The notes under the pieces were generated by a model. That model was not told the origin of the DNA. It made no database searches and was given only the letters and a program-made list of their open reading frames with translations. 64,000 nucleotides of DNA from Haloquadratum walsbyi J07HQW2 (GTDB lineage Archaea > Halobacteriota > Halobacteria > Halobacteriales > Haloferacaceae), in the NCBI RefSeq assembly GCF_000415985.1, contig NZ_KE356561.1, forward strand, positions 3,035,193 to 3,099,192, written 5' to 3'. This document shows positions 25,668 through 35,954 of the stretch, piece after piece; position 1 is the stretch's first letter, and every line of letters starts with the position of its first letter. A program made the translations under genes and the position numbers.

Positions 25668-26369
25668 ATGGTTGAGCGATCAGGTCGCTTTCGAGTGTAT
25701 CGTGTTGTTCCGTCAGTACCACATCTCAATCTACAAGCAGTCGATGAGCCAAGACTGTATACGGTTTATGAATCAGGATATGAAACGATTCAACAGTCAG
25801 TTGACACGCTCCGAACTGGTGACTTGATTGAGGCGACTGTCTCAGGCAATCCAGCAGATGATGAAGAAGCGTGGCGGTTGACAGCTATTGACCGTATTGA
25901 TAGCGTGCGTATGGACTTTGTTGTTGATGCAACCCTCCCGGCGGTTGCTGATACCTGCTGGGAACCTGGACAATCCGAACCACAATGTGTACAATTACTT
26001 GACCAGGAAAACGCTCCATCTAGCTCTGATCTTGATGCTGAGTCGGGAGATCCTATTGGAGCTTGCTGTGTCCAACCTCGGGAGACACTCCCTAATGATG
26101 CGTTCATTCCAAATATTCTTACTGGCACACTTCCGCTTGAGTCGGTGTTACAATCTGTGCCTGGGACGGATGACCCAGCCGTTACTGCATTATTTATCGA
26201 TCCTGCTCGCCCGGATGCAAGCAATCATGAGATACCATTCGGTGTTGCTATGTTGTTCACCGACTCAACTGCGGAGCTTCGAAAACGATTTTACCAACAG
26301 TATGACTGCCCGGTTGACCCTACTTCTGATATTGATACACGACCATCATTTGATCCATACGCGGTATAA
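25668..26369 (+). CDS. Conserved-looking hypothetical protein
   Basis: About 233 residues from the ATG at 25668 (MVERSGRFRVYRVVPS), which I prefer; the frame is open from 25614. The N-terminal part is strand-rich with ETIQQSVDTLRTGDLIEATVSG, reminiscent of a small beta-barrel; the middle has an acidic insert; the C-terminus carries HEIPFGVAMLFTDSTAELRKRFYQQYDCP. I know no function. It precedes a methyltransferase gene by 59 bp on the same strand. Confidence 0.65.
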   Translation: MVERSGRFRVYRVVPSVPHLNLQAVDEPRLYTVYESGYETIQQSVDTLRTGDLIEATVSGNPADDEEAWRLTAIDRIDSVRMDFVVDATLPAVADTCWEPGQSEPQCVQLLDQENAPSSSDLDAESGDPIGACCVQPRETLPNDAFIPNILTGTLPLESVLQSVPGTDDPAVTALFIDPARPDASNHEIPFGVAMLFTDSTAELRKRFYQQYDCPVDPTSDIDTRPSFDPYAV

Positions 26370-26428
26370 TCAACTCATTAGTGATGTTCTGGCAGGCAAA
26401 TTAACTCCGTTCAATCCATACAGATAAT

Positions 26429-27034
26429 ATGAATCGAAAAGCCGTGCACCGTGCATGGGAAGATGTCGCTGAAACATATGCACAACGCCGTGATCCAAAT
26501 GGTTCCGATGCAGATCTCGTTGTTGATCTCCAATCAATGGTCGATGAGGATGCGACCATCCTTGATGTTGGATGTGGTGATGGGGCACGAACGCTAGACA
26601 ATCTCTCTGAGTCAAGTATTAACATTGGTCTTGATGTCGCCCGGCAGAATCTTGAGCTTGCACGTGACATTGTCCCACAAGCACGACTGCTTCAAGCGGA
26701 GATGACGGAACTACCAATCGCGAGTGATTCTGTCGATGCAATTACTGCCTATCATGCTGTCTTTCATGTTCCTCGTAGTAACCATCCTGACGTATTCGAT
26801 GAATTCACACGTGTTCTCCGCCCGGGTGGGACACTTCTTATGACACTTCCAGGCGGACGATATGAGACTGTTCGTCGAGGGTGGATGGGTGGAGAAATGC
26901 TGTTTTCCACACCTGGACGAGATCAGACGCTCACATACCTCCAAGACGCTGGATTCGATAATATCCGTACGCGACAAGTCACAGATCCACTTGGCAGTAG
27001 TGCTGAGTTTGTGTTTGCTGACCTCGTGAAGTGA
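26429..27034 (+). CDS. SAM-dependent class I methyltransferase
   Basis: 201 residues. Motif I is intact, ILDVGCGDGARTL, followed by IGLDVARQNLELAR, a motif II-like region LPIASDSVDAITAYHAVFHVP, and FDEFTRVLRPGGTLLMTLPGG. It starts MNRKAVHRAWEDVAETYAQRR, as in small-molecule (UbiE/Coq5-like) methyltransferases. Substrate not identifiable. Same strand as the preceding hypothetical gene. Confidence 0.85.
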   Translation: MNRKAVHRAWEDVAETYAQRRDPNGSDADLVVDLQSMVDEDATILDVGCGDGARTLDNLSESSINIGLDVARQNLELARDIVPQARLLQAEMTELPIASDSVDAITAYHAVFHVPRSNHPDVFDEFTRVLRPGGTLLMTLPGGRYETVRRGWMGGEMLFSTPGRDQTLTYLQDAGFDNIRTRQVTDPLGSSAEFVFADLVK

Positions 27035-27133
27035 AACTGAAACTCGGCTCTGAGACGGAAGTCAACAAGCCGCAATAAAATATTCTAAACTGAGATAGAT
27101 TGAATTATTATTCGAATTCGATCCAATTATAAT

Positions 27134-27847
27134 TCAGTCGTCGGCTTTCGCGCCAGCTTCAGGCGATTCAACGCCCAATTCATCCAACAACGTTTGTGCT
27201 GCCTCACTGCTTGATCCAGGTCCACGCCCGGTAATTAGATCCCCATCGACTGTAACACTCGTATCAGCATCAAGTTCAGCATCCCACTTTGCGCCGGCGG
27301 CTCGGACCTCATCTTCCACCCAGTATGGAAGCTTTCGGCCGTCGGGCATGCGGTCATCATCATCAACGATTCCTTCTTCCCACGCATTTGGAAATCCAGT
27401 TACGCTGCGATCAGCAACGAGCATTGATCCATCAGAGCCGCGGGTGAACGCAAGAATCCCAACGGCATGACACACAACAAGTGCAACACCGTTTTTATTC
27501 TCAACCGCAGTTCGAAGCGCTTCTCGGGCGTGTCGATCATGAGTGATGTCAAATTCGGTCCCATGACCTCCGGGGAACACGACAGCATCGTACTCACTTG
27601 CATCAATCGATGCGAGTGTCTCAGGATCGTTCAATCGAGGATCATTCTCGTGAACATCACAAAGATGATCAGCATATTCTGAACCAACCTCATCGGGGTC
27701 AATTGATCGATCATCAATGACCGGGTGTTCGCCTGTGGGTGTTGCAACGGTTACTGAAACTCCAGCGTCATCGAGCGTTGTAAGGGGCTCAATACACTCC
27801 TCTCCCCAGTAGCCTTCTTCAGTAACGATAAATAATGCATTTGTCAT
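27134..27847 (-). CDS. DJ-1/PfpI-family protein (Hsp31-like)
   Basis: 237 residues. The nucleophile elbow VVCHAVGIL gives Cys126-His127; EEGYWGEEC supplies the conserved Glu near residue 16-17; FPGGHGTEFD is the family glycine loop. This arrangement is that of the larger Hsp31/glyoxalase III-like DJ-1 branch, which detoxifies methylglyoxal or acts on glycated molecules. The exact substrate is inferred from family only. Confidence 0.85.
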   Translation of the reverse strand: MTNALFIVTEEGYWGEECIEPLTTLDDAGVSVTVATPTGEHPVIDDRSIDPDEVGSEYADHLCDVHENDPRLNDPETLASIDASEYDAVVFPGGHGTEFDITHDRHAREALRTAVENKNGVALVVCHAVGILAFTRGSDGSMLVADRSVTGFPNAWEEGIVDDDDRMPDGRKLPYWVEDEVRAAGAKWDAELDADTSVTVDGDLITGRGPGSSSEAAQTLLDELGVESPEAGAKADD

Positions 27848-28056
27848 GCACTGTAGCTAATGCATCCAGTGCTCAAACACTCTTTGGTTCAAAATACCCA
27901 TCGTGACTGGATCGAATTCAGCGTTGACTCCTGTTTTGACTATGCATGAACGACCGTAATACTGAGGCGCCGATGATAGTTCCCAGACGACACAATATAT
28001 AATTGTTAATGGATATTTCATTTGGATCGCAATCTGTTTTTTCGGAAAGTGATAAT

Positions 28057-29613
28057 ATGACGCGCACATCTGAGGAGACATCTGTAATTGTTATTGGCGG
28101 AGGATTCAGTGGTCTTTCAACGGCTTGTTATCTTGCAGACGCCGGTGTTGATGTTACAATGCTTGAACGTCAGGATACGCTTGGTGGCGTCGCTGGGCGT
28201 ATCGAACGATCAGGATTTCAGTTTGATACCGGTCCATCATGGTATTTGATGCCAGACGTATTCGAGCGTTTCTTTGATGAATTTGGACATGATCCTAAAG
28301 AGTATTACTCGCTGACACGATTAGACCCTAATTATCGTGTCTTCTGGAAAGATGGTGACACGGCAACATTACCAGCTGACCGAGAAGGTCAACGCGAACT
28401 CTTTGAGCAATATGAAACTGGTGCGGGTGCAGCACTTGACACATATCTTGAGGAGGCTGCGAACGCGTATGAAATTGGCATGGAAGAGTTTGTGTACAAA
28501 CACCGACCACGTCTGCGTGATTGGGTTGACCCTGGGTTGCTCCGAGCAGCACGTGGTATTACTCTTATCGGGTCAATGGACGATCACATAGCCTCATACT
28601 TTGACTCACCAAAACTTCGGCAATTACTTGAGTATACATTGGTCTTTCTCGGAGGGTCACCATATAATACTCCAGCATTATACTCATTGATGAGTCATGT
28701 TGATTTCAATATGGGTGTATACTATCCAACGGGTGGTATTGCGAGTGTTGTCGACGGTATCGAAACACTTGCTCGTGAGTTGGGTGTGAATATTGAACTG
28801 AATACTACTGTAACCGGACTCAGTACTGTCAACGATGGCGATGGTGTCCGTGTGCAAACTAATACGGATGCTCGCATCGCAGACCGGGTTGTGAGTACTA
28901 TCCCACCTGCATACACTGATCGCAACTTACTCCCTGAAGGCGTGTCTGATCACGATAGTTCATATTGGGAATCACAAACATATGCACCGGGAGCTTTCCT
29001 GTTGTATCTGGGCGTTGAGGGTGAGCTTGATTCGCTTGAGCATCATACACTTATTCTCCCAACTGACTGGGAATCACACTTTGAGTCGATATTTGATGAC
29101 CCAACGTGGCCAGCAGATCCGTCATATTATGTCAACGTACCCTCACAGACTGATTCAACAGTCGCCCCTGATGGTCATTCGACAGTGGTCGTTCTTGTGC
29201 CAATTGCGCCCGGACTTACTGATAGCGACGCCGTTCGTGAACAATATCGTCAAAAAGTTCTTTCAGATCTTGCTGATCACACCGGTGTTGATCTTCGAGA
29301 TCGAATTGTTGTCGAAGAAACTGCCTGCACGAGCGAATTTGCGGCGATGGGTTACCCAGATGGCACAGCGTTGGGATTAGCACACACACTAACACAAACC
29401 GGTCCTTTCCGACCCGCTCACCGGTCTGACGCTATCTCTGGACTGTATCACGCGGGGTCATTCACAGATCCTGGCATTGGCATGCCGATGTGTTTAATAA
29501 ATGGGAAACACGTCTCCGATGCTGTTGTTGATGACATTGCGGATAATCGTGTCAGCGATATTGATATATCATCGCCATCTACGGTCGTATCGCAGGCATT
29601 CAGCTCCAAGTAA
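28057..29613 (+). CDS. crtI: Phytoene desaturase-type carotenoid oxidoreductase
   Basis: 518 residues from the ATG at 28057 (MTRTSEETSVIVIGGG); an upstream in-frame start at 28003 adds residues unlike the family. The FAD dinucleotide fold GGGFSGLSTACYLADAGVDVTMLE opens the protein, followed by DTLGGVAGRIERSGFQFDTG and PSWYLMPDVFERFF of CrtI enzymes. The C-terminal FAD motif is GLYHAGSFTDPGIGMPMCL. It introduces double bonds into phytoene or a related carotene on the way to bacterioruberin or retinal. No other crt gene is beside it. Confidence 0.9.
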   Translation: MTRTSEETSVIVIGGGFSGLSTACYLADAGVDVTMLERQDTLGGVAGRIERSGFQFDTGPSWYLMPDVFERFFDEFGHDPKEYYSLTRLDPNYRVFWKDGDTATLPADREGQRELFEQYETGAGAALDTYLEEAANAYEIGMEEFVYKHRPRLRDWVDPGLLRAARGITLIGSMDDHIASYFDSPKLRQLLEYTLVFLGGSPYNTPALYSLMSHVDFNMGVYYPTGGIASVVDGIETLARELGVNIELNTTVTGLSTVNDGDGVRVQTNTDARIADRVVSTIPPAYTDRNLLPEGVSDHDSSYWESQTYAPGAFLLYLGVEGELDSLEHHTLILPTDWESHFESIFDDPTWPADPSYYVNVPSQTDSTVAPDGHSTVVVLVPIAPGLTDSDAVREQYRQKVLSDLADHTGVDLRDRIVVEETACTSEFAAMGYPDGTALGLAHTLTQTGPFRPAHRSDAISGLYHAGSFTDPGIGMPMCLINGKHVSDAVVDDIADNRVSDIDISSPSTVVSQAFSSK

Positions 29614-29886
29614 TACCATGGATGTGACTACGCGTAACTGCACATACGATTAAGCATTCATATTTACTCTTAACGCATGAGAATTCAACCAGGCTGCTGT
29701 ACAGCATCGAGCACACATCTCTCCCGATATAATTGAATAATGATCCAGGAGTTCGTATTGAACCGATTTAGAATAGGACCAGTCTCAGCGGTTGATTGAG
29801 ACAGAGAAATTTCTCCTACTGATTATTCACATCAACATGTAAGCACCTTCGTAAGGATTTTTTCTATTGGTCGCACCCAGAATGGT

Positions 29887-30564
29887 ATGCACGCGATCAC
29901 TAACAGCGGCTGGATCGAAGTCGTCACGGGGTCAATGTTTTCAGGCAAAACTGAGGAATTGCTCCGTCGGTTGCGACGAGCCGAAATCGCTGGTCAGTCG
30001 GTTGCTGTATTCAAACCTGCTGTTGATGATCGATACGGAGAGACGACTGTTGGGTCACATGCTGGTCGACAATGGGAGGCAGCTATTGTTCCGAATGAGG
30101 GAGATGGTATCTGGGAGATTAAGCATGAAATTCAAGCGGGAATGCAGAATCATCAGATGACCACTGAATCCACAGATACTGAAGAAGTGACTGGTAACAA
30201 TAAATTGAATCCGTCTGAAGACGACCCCATCGATATTGTTGCCATAGATGAGGCGAATTTCTTCTCAACCGAGCTTGTGTCTGTTTGTGAAGAATTAGCG
30301 AATGATGGTTATCGCGTCGTTGTATCTGGTACCGATCAAACATATCGTGGCGAACCATTCAAACCGCTTCCACAGCTGATGGCGGTCGCGGAGTACGTCG
30401 ATAAGTTGCAAGCAATCTGCACGCAATGTGGAGAGCCCGCAACCCGAAATCAGCGACTCGTTGATAATGCACCTGCGCACGTTGATGATCCAACAATCAT
30501 TGTTGGTGCCGATGAGTCCTATGAAGCACGATGTCGTAACTGTCATAGCCTCCAGTATGAGTAG
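29887..30564 (+). CDS. tdk: Thymidine kinase (type II) with a low-complexity insert
   Basis: 225 residues. P-loop GSMFSGKT at 15-22, the DEANFF magnesium/base motif, the lasso region with two Cys pairs (ICTQCGEPA and CRNCHS) for zinc, and VVSGTDQTYRGEPFKPLPQLM. It phosphorylates thymidine for salvage. Between the P-loop domain and DEANFF there is an acidic, Gln/Thr/Asn-rich insert of some 35 residues (about 80-115) that most bacterial homologues lack. The next gene starts 9 bp downstream. Confidence 0.94.
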   Translation: MHAITNSGWIEVVTGSMFSGKTEELLRRLRRAEIAGQSVAVFKPAVDDRYGETTVGSHAGRQWEAAIVPNEGDGIWEIKHEIQAGMQNHQMTTESTDTEEVTGNNKLNPSEDDPIDIVAIDEANFFSTELVSVCEELANDGYRVVVSGTDQTYRGEPFKPLPQLMAVAEYVDKLQAICTQCGEPATRNQRLVDNAPAHVDDPTIIVGADESYEARCRNCHSLQYE

Positions 30565-30572
30565 TTCAAGAT

Positions 30573-31175
30573 GTGACGACTTGGGTTGAGACACCGACAG
30601 GTGGACGCGAACGCGGATTACGTGGTGTCATGCAAGCATGGATTGGTGTTATACTCACTCCCCGACAGTTCTTCGCCAATGCTGTTTCACCCGGCGACCA
30701 AGCACCAGGTCTTGTCTTTGGGATCATTGTTGCAACCGCATACGTCGGTGGACTATTCGCTGGCAATCCATCACAAATCCCTGGGCTGAGTGATAGCTCA
30801 ACGATTTCAGCCGGTATTACAGTCATTGCGGTTATGCTCCTGATTGCGCCGGCAACATTACATCTCACTGCTGCGCTTCAGACGGTCCTATTAATCCTTG
30901 TTGTGCCAAGTCGAGCGGGCGTTAGTGAGACGGTACAGATAGTTGCATATGCAGCGGCACCATGTATTGTTGCTGGTATTCCTATTTCTGCCATCCGGGT
31001 TATTTGTACAGCGTATGCAGCTGTATTGCTCATTATTGGGATACGAGAAGTACACGCAACAAGCACAGTGCGCGCAGTCATCGCTGCAGGCATTCCTGCG
31101 ACGCTGCTTTTTGGGTCTGCGCTTGGTGGTATCAGTGCTGGTATTGATGTGTTTCAGTCTCTCGGGATTTTATAA
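30573..31175 (+). CDS. YIP1-family integral membrane protein
   Basis: 200 residues with a GTG start (VTTWVETPTGG). After an N-terminal segment with GVILTPRQFFANAVSPGDQAPGL come about five hydrophobic helices. The layout, with a soluble start containing a PxxFF motif and then the membrane bundle, is that of the YIP1 superfamily. It lies 8 bp after tdk, so the two are likely one transcript. Function in archaea unknown. Confidence 0.8.
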   Translation: MTTWVETPTGGRERGLRGVMQAWIGVILTPRQFFANAVSPGDQAPGLVFGIIVATAYVGGLFAGNPSQIPGLSDSSTISAGITVIAVMLLIAPATLHLTAALQTVLLILVVPSRAGVSETVQIVAYAAAPCIVAGIPISAIRVICTAYAAVLLIIGIREVHATSTVRAVIAAGIPATLLFGSALGGISAGIDVFQSLGIL

Positions 31176-31427
31176 TCATATTACAGTATCTTATCTCTGA
31201 TATACTAAAACTCTAAAAAACACTGACTTCTGTCTTGAAGAACTTAACTCTGTCAGCGAGTAAAAGACAAGCACAGTGGACCTACCTCGGAATCAAACCC
31301 GTTCTTCTTAATTCAATGCTGTTTTCACGTCCTCGGTTTCCTACTGAGATATACACCGTGTAGGTGTCACGATGTCGATGAGTGAGATTCGACAGTCGTT
31401 TTAGTGATGGACCGCTCTAGTTAATTA

Positions 31428-33770
31428 ATGGATTTTATTACGCATGAAGAGGATGTTTGGTTCGATTTCAGGGGAGATTCCCCACAGCAGTTGACCGCGG
31501 GACGATATTACCGTGGAACTGTCGATGGATTCGCAGACTTTGGTGTCTTTGTTGATTTGGCTTCAGGGGTTACTGGATTACTGCATCGAAGCGAACTTGA
31601 TCGCCGACTTGAGACTCTCGATTGGGAGTCTGATGATACCGTTTTTGTTCAAGTCAACAACGTTCGCGATAACGGAAATATTGACCTTGGCTGGTCAATC
31701 AGACAGTCACCATCTGAGTTCCGAGGATCAAAGATTCACGATCCAACTGGGTCAAATGATGGCGAACCTGTTGAACCTGACCCCGATGACGAAGCAGACG
31801 CTGGGTTAGCTACAGAAGCTACCGCAACTCCATCTGTCTCACGCGGCGGGTCCGACGGAGATGCGGCAACAATCAAACCGACACCCGCAGCGACAGATAC
31901 CAACGATACCTCAAAAACAGATGCAGATGATACTGTATCTGCCGGTGCTGAAACCGACACTAATACACATACTGAACAGGAGTCATCTGGGGAAACAGTC
32001 ACTACGGATACGGGAATACAAACAGAGACTGAAACAAAATCAAACACACAAACAGAAACGGTGTCAGCTAGCACCGAAAACTCAAGCACAACAACCGACG
32101 CCACATCTGTATCATCATCCTCAAGCGAAAATGAAACCGATGTAGATGTAAATAACAATGGACTAGCAAACCAATCTCAGTCTGCTTCGGGTGCGACCGC
32201 AGAGAGTGAAGTTGAGTCTGAATCCGAACTATCAGATGATATCGAAGATCAAAAACAACGAGTCTCTATTGGCTCACTCTCTGATCGGGTTGGAAGTGAC
32301 GTTCAAATTGAAGCTGAGGTTGTTGAAGCTAGACAAACCGGTGGTCCAACGGTATTTGAACTCCGAGATGAATCAGGGGCTGTTGAATGTGCCGCCTTTC
32401 TTGAGGCTGGTGTCCGTGCATACCCTGATGTTGGAGAGGGCGATGTTGTCCGATTGAATGGCGAAGTCGAGCGACGACGTGGCGAGATTCAAGTTGAAAC
32501 CAATGAGCTCACGGCGCTTACCGGCGCCGAAGCAGAAATCGTCGAACAACGTCTTGTTGATGCACTTACCGCCGAGGCTCGTCCTGATACGGCAACAGTC
32601 CTTGCGACCGACGATCCGCTTTCAGCGCTAAGTTCACAGTTTGTTGATGCTGCAACAGAAATCCGCCGAGCCGTATTGGAATCACGCCCTATTGTCGTTC
32701 GACACGCTGCAACAGCTGATGGGTACGTTGCTGGGGCAGCAATCGAACGAGCCGTGCTCCCACTGGTCAAGAGAGAACATGACCGTGCAGACGCACAATA
32801 TCATTTCTTCACTCGAAGACCGCTTGATGACCCTGTTTACGGAATGGACACGGCAACAAATGACGTAACGCAGATGCTTCAGGATAATGAACGACACAAT
32901 GAGAAACTGCCGCTAGTCGTTCTTGTCGGTGTAGGCGGAACTACTGATTCACTTGACGGCATTGAGTTACTTGGTGTCTATGACGCCCCACGCATTGTTG
33001 TCGATGCCGGTGATCTTGATGAGGCAATCCTCACAGAAGTAGATAATATCGTGTCGCCACTCACAGCAACTGATGACGCTCTAGGTGAACTCTCTATCTC
33101 AACTGGAGCAGTTGGTTCAAACCTAGCTGCAACTATCAACAGTGAAGTTGCGTCTGAACTTGAACATCTCCCCGCTGTAAGTTATTGGGATCAAACAGAA
33201 GCTCCATCGGCATATGTTGACCGCGCTGCTGCGGCTGGATACGATTCCACGCAGACACGTGAACTGCGTGAAGCCGTTGCGTTGGAGGCATATTACCAAT
33301 CATATCAAGATAAGCGTGAGTTAATCACTGACCTCATGTTTGAAGATGACGGCGGACTTGCTGGACATGTTTCTGAACAGTTCAGACTCAAGCTTGACGC
33401 TGAAGTTGAAACAGCGGAAGCAAATCTTGATACACATCGTATTGGTAATACTGAGATTATTAGACTTGATGCGGATGCATACAGCCATCGCTTTGATTTC
33501 CCACCAACAGCACTTCTCTCAGAAACACTACATCGACAAACACGGAGTGAGTCATCAGTGACAGTTGTGTACTCAACTGATGAACTGTTCGTGCATGCAA
33601 CGACTGATCTTGATGTTCGGGCGGTTGCTTCAGCCGCAGCGGATGCAGTTCCCGAAGGTGGAGTAACAGCTGTTGGAGTCCGACAAAATCGAATTGAATT
33701 CCTCGCTGGAGCACGCGAATCCGTTGTTGATGCTGTTGTTGATGCTGCTGTTGCTCAGATTAATGACTAA
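31428..33770 (+). CDS. S1/OB-fold protein with a degenerate RecJ-like DHH domain
   Basis: 780 residues. Residues 20-90 are an S1 RNA-binding domain (GRYYRGTVDGFADFGVFVDL, GLLHRSEL). Residues 105-285 are a Ser/Thr/Asp/Glu low-complexity linker. Residues 290-365 form an OB-fold (VGSDVQIEAEVVEARQTGGP). The rest is RecJ/DHH-like, but the metal motifs are worn: HAATADGY instead of H-x-D-x-D-G, and VVDAG where DHH is expected. It may bind nucleic acid without cutting it, as Cdc45/RecJ-type proteins can; that role is inference. Confidence 0.82.
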   Translation: MDFITHEEDVWFDFRGDSPQQLTAGRYYRGTVDGFADFGVFVDLASGVTGLLHRSELDRRLETLDWESDDTVFVQVNNVRDNGNIDLGWSIRQSPSEFRGSKIHDPTGSNDGEPVEPDPDDEADAGLATEATATPSVSRGGSDGDAATIKPTPAATDTNDTSKTDADDTVSAGAETDTNTHTEQESSGETVTTDTGIQTETETKSNTQTETVSASTENSSTTTDATSVSSSSSENETDVDVNNNGLANQSQSASGATAESEVESESELSDDIEDQKQRVSIGSLSDRVGSDVQIEAEVVEARQTGGPTVFELRDESGAVECAAFLEAGVRAYPDVGEGDVVRLNGEVERRRGEIQVETNELTALTGAEAEIVEQRLVDALTAEARPDTATVLATDDPLSALSSQFVDAATEIRRAVLESRPIVVRHAATADGYVAGAAIERAVLPLVKREHDRADAQYHFFTRRPLDDPVYGMDTATNDVTQMLQDNERHNEKLPLVVLVGVGGTTDSLDGIELLGVYDAPRIVVDAGDLDEAILTEVDNIVSPLTATDDALGELSISTGAVGSNLAATINSEVASELEHLPAVSYWDQTEAPSAYVDRAAAAGYDSTQTRELREAVALEAYYQSYQDKRELITDLMFEDDGGLAGHVSEQFRLKLDAEVETAEANLDTHRIGNTEIIRLDADAYSHRFDFPPTALLSETLHRQTRSESSVTVVYSTDELFVHATTDLDVRAVASAAADAVPEGGVTAVGVRQNRIEFLAGARESVVDAVVDAAVAQIND

Positions 33771-34148
33771 ATTATCGGGTCAACTGTAAGCATACCCGGT
33801 CTCTGCTCATCAACAACGATATTCTGTCGATATGTGAACGTGCGATGTCGAGATGAAATAATCTATTTGAACTGACACGATTTGACGCCTGTCCTAAGAA
33901 GTAGATATCATCATTGACTCACAGTGTCTTTCCGATAATCGAATGCACATCGAACGACACGCTTAACCTCAAAACAGCGCGAATATCAATATGAGTAATT
34001 GCTTGATACGTCCACGAATGACTACCTGCCAGTATAGTGGTGAGTCTGGTAGCCAATATCTGATGTATCAGCATATCGATTGTAGCTCTCATTTTACTTT
34101 TTGCTGTATCAACAGGAGATACCACGCAATCACCACGGGAGATCAATA
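33771..34148. other. 378-bp intergenic region with a possible 52-codon leader frame
   Basis: It separates the RecJ-like gene from elp3. The only structure I see is an open frame from ATG 33991 to TAA 34147-34149 that overlaps the elp3 ATG (TAATG). Its product would be Cys-rich and not acidic, so I doubt that it is a functional protein. Confidence 0.4.
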
Positions 34149-35843
34149 ATGAGCACTGAAACAGATTCAGAACCCGACCCAACGGAAACAGACGCATTCC
34201 GTCGTACCTGTGAACACCTTATCGAGCAGATTATTGCAGGTAATATCGATCGTGATAATCTTGAGTCGGCAAAATTAGATGCCTGTTCGCAGTATGGATC
34301 ACCGAAGGTGCCAAAAAATACAGAGATTCTTGCACATTCCTCTGCGGCGAATCGCGATGATGTTAAATCGGTTGTGCGACGGAAGCCTGTCCGAACTGCA
34401 TCGGGTGTCTCACCTGTTGCAATAATGACATCCCCACATATGTGCCCGCACGGAAAATGCCTGTACTGTCCAGGCGGTCCTGCAAGTGAGTTTGATTCGT
34501 CACAAAGCTACACTGGACATGAACCCGCTGCAGCACGTGGTCAGCAAAATGAGTATGACCCATACGGTCAAGTGACACTTCGGCTTGAGCAACTTCGACA
34601 TATTGGACACCCTGTTGATAAGGTCGAACTGATCATAATGGGAGGCACGATGACCGCGCGGAGTCATGACTATCAGGAGTGGTTTGTTAAACGTGCTCTT
34701 GAAGCAATGAATGATTATGATGTTGATTCGATGCCGGATCCGGCATCTGATGAGTCATTTAAACCTGACCCGGAGGACGTCGAGTTCCGATATCTTGAGG
34801 ATGTTATTGCGGAAAATGAGACTGCAGACATTCGAAACATTGGGACAACCTTTGAGACGAAACCAGATTGGTGCGACCCAGAGCAAATTGACCGGATGCT
34901 TGATCTCGGCGCAACAAAAGTTGAGGTTGGTGTGCAGACGACATATGAACGAATCAACCGCGAGATGCACCGAGGACACGGTGTACAGGCGTCAATCGAT
35001 GCAAACCAGCGACTCCGCGATGCGGGATTCAAAGTTGGGTTCCATATGATGCCCGGACAGCCAGGGATGACGACAGAAATGATCCTCGAGGACTTCCGAC
35101 AACTCTTCGAACGCACCGAATATCGACCCGATTACCTGAAGATTTATCCAACACTCGTCGTACGCGGAACCCGTGTGTATGACCAGTGGCGACGTGATGA
35201 CTTTGAGCCACTTGATAATGAAACAGCAGCAGAGGTAATTGCAGACGTAATGGGGATGATCCCAGAGTATACGCGTCTTCAGCGTGTCCAACGTGACATC
35301 CCTGCAGACTTCATTGATGCCGGTGTATGGAAGTCAAACCTGCGACAACTAGCAAGTCAGCGTGCTGATGAGAAAGGAATCGAAATTCGTGATATCAGGG
35401 CACGTGAAGCAGGATTGAATGAAACTGACCCTGACCCTGGGCATATCGAATTACATGAAACGACATATGACGTGGCTGGTGGAACTGAGCATTTCCTCAC
35501 GTTTGAGGACTCAGATGCAGACCTACTCATTGGATTCTGTCGACTTCGGTTCCCAGGAGCAACAGTCCGTCGTGAACTTGAAAATGCTGCTGTAGTTCGA
35601 GAACTACATGTATACGGATCTGAGGCGGGAATTAGGGCAGCATCGGATGACTCTGAATCTAGCGATGACACCGCTTGGCAACACAAAGGCTATGGAAAGC
35701 GACTTATTGGTCATGCTGAGGAACTTGCCCGTGAAGCTGGATATGATTCGCTTGCAATTATCTCTGGAATCGGTGCTCGACAGTATTACCGACAGAAACT
35801 TGGGTATCATCAGGATGGACCATACGTCGCAAAGCAACTGTGA
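34149..35843 (+). CDS. elp3: Elp3-type tRNA U34 carboxymethyl transferase (radical SAM plus GNAT)
   Basis: 564 residues from the ATG at 34149 (MSTETDSEPD). The radical SAM cluster motif is Cys99-x4-Cys104-x2-Cys107 (CPHGKCLYC). GGTMTARSHDYQEWF, EVGVQTTYERINREM and KVGFHMMPGQPGMT are Elp3 hallmarks. The C-terminal acetyltransferase domain has HKGYGKRLIGHAEELA and ARQYYRQKLGY. The enzyme uses acetyl-CoA and SAM to add the carboxymethyl group to wobble uridine in tRNA. Confidence 0.95.
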   Translation: MSTETDSEPDPTETDAFRRTCEHLIEQIIAGNIDRDNLESAKLDACSQYGSPKVPKNTEILAHSSAANRDDVKSVVRRKPVRTASGVSPVAIMTSPHMCPHGKCLYCPGGPASEFDSSQSYTGHEPAAARGQQNEYDPYGQVTLRLEQLRHIGHPVDKVELIIMGGTMTARSHDYQEWFVKRALEAMNDYDVDSMPDPASDESFKPDPEDVEFRYLEDVIAENETADIRNIGTTFETKPDWCDPEQIDRMLDLGATKVEVGVQTTYERINREMHRGHGVQASIDANQRLRDAGFKVGFHMMPGQPGMTTEMILEDFRQLFERTEYRPDYLKIYPTLVVRGTRVYDQWRRDDFEPLDNETAAEVIADVMGMIPEYTRLQRVQRDIPADFIDAGVWKSNLRQLASQRADEKGIEIRDIRAREAGLNETDPDPGHIELHETTYDVAGGTEHFLTFEDSDADLLIGFCRLRFPGATVRRELENAAVVRELHVYGSEAGIRAASDDSESSDDTAWQHKGYGKRLIGHAEELAREAGYDSLAIISGIGARQYYRQKLGYHQDGPYVAKQL

Positions 35844-35954
35844 TGTAAATACAGTGATCACATCCAAAAGTTCTCATATACTTACCTGCGGACTTTAAAA
35901 AGAGCACGAGGGAGTGATAGCCACTCTTTATATTGGACGGCACGAATCGGTCAA

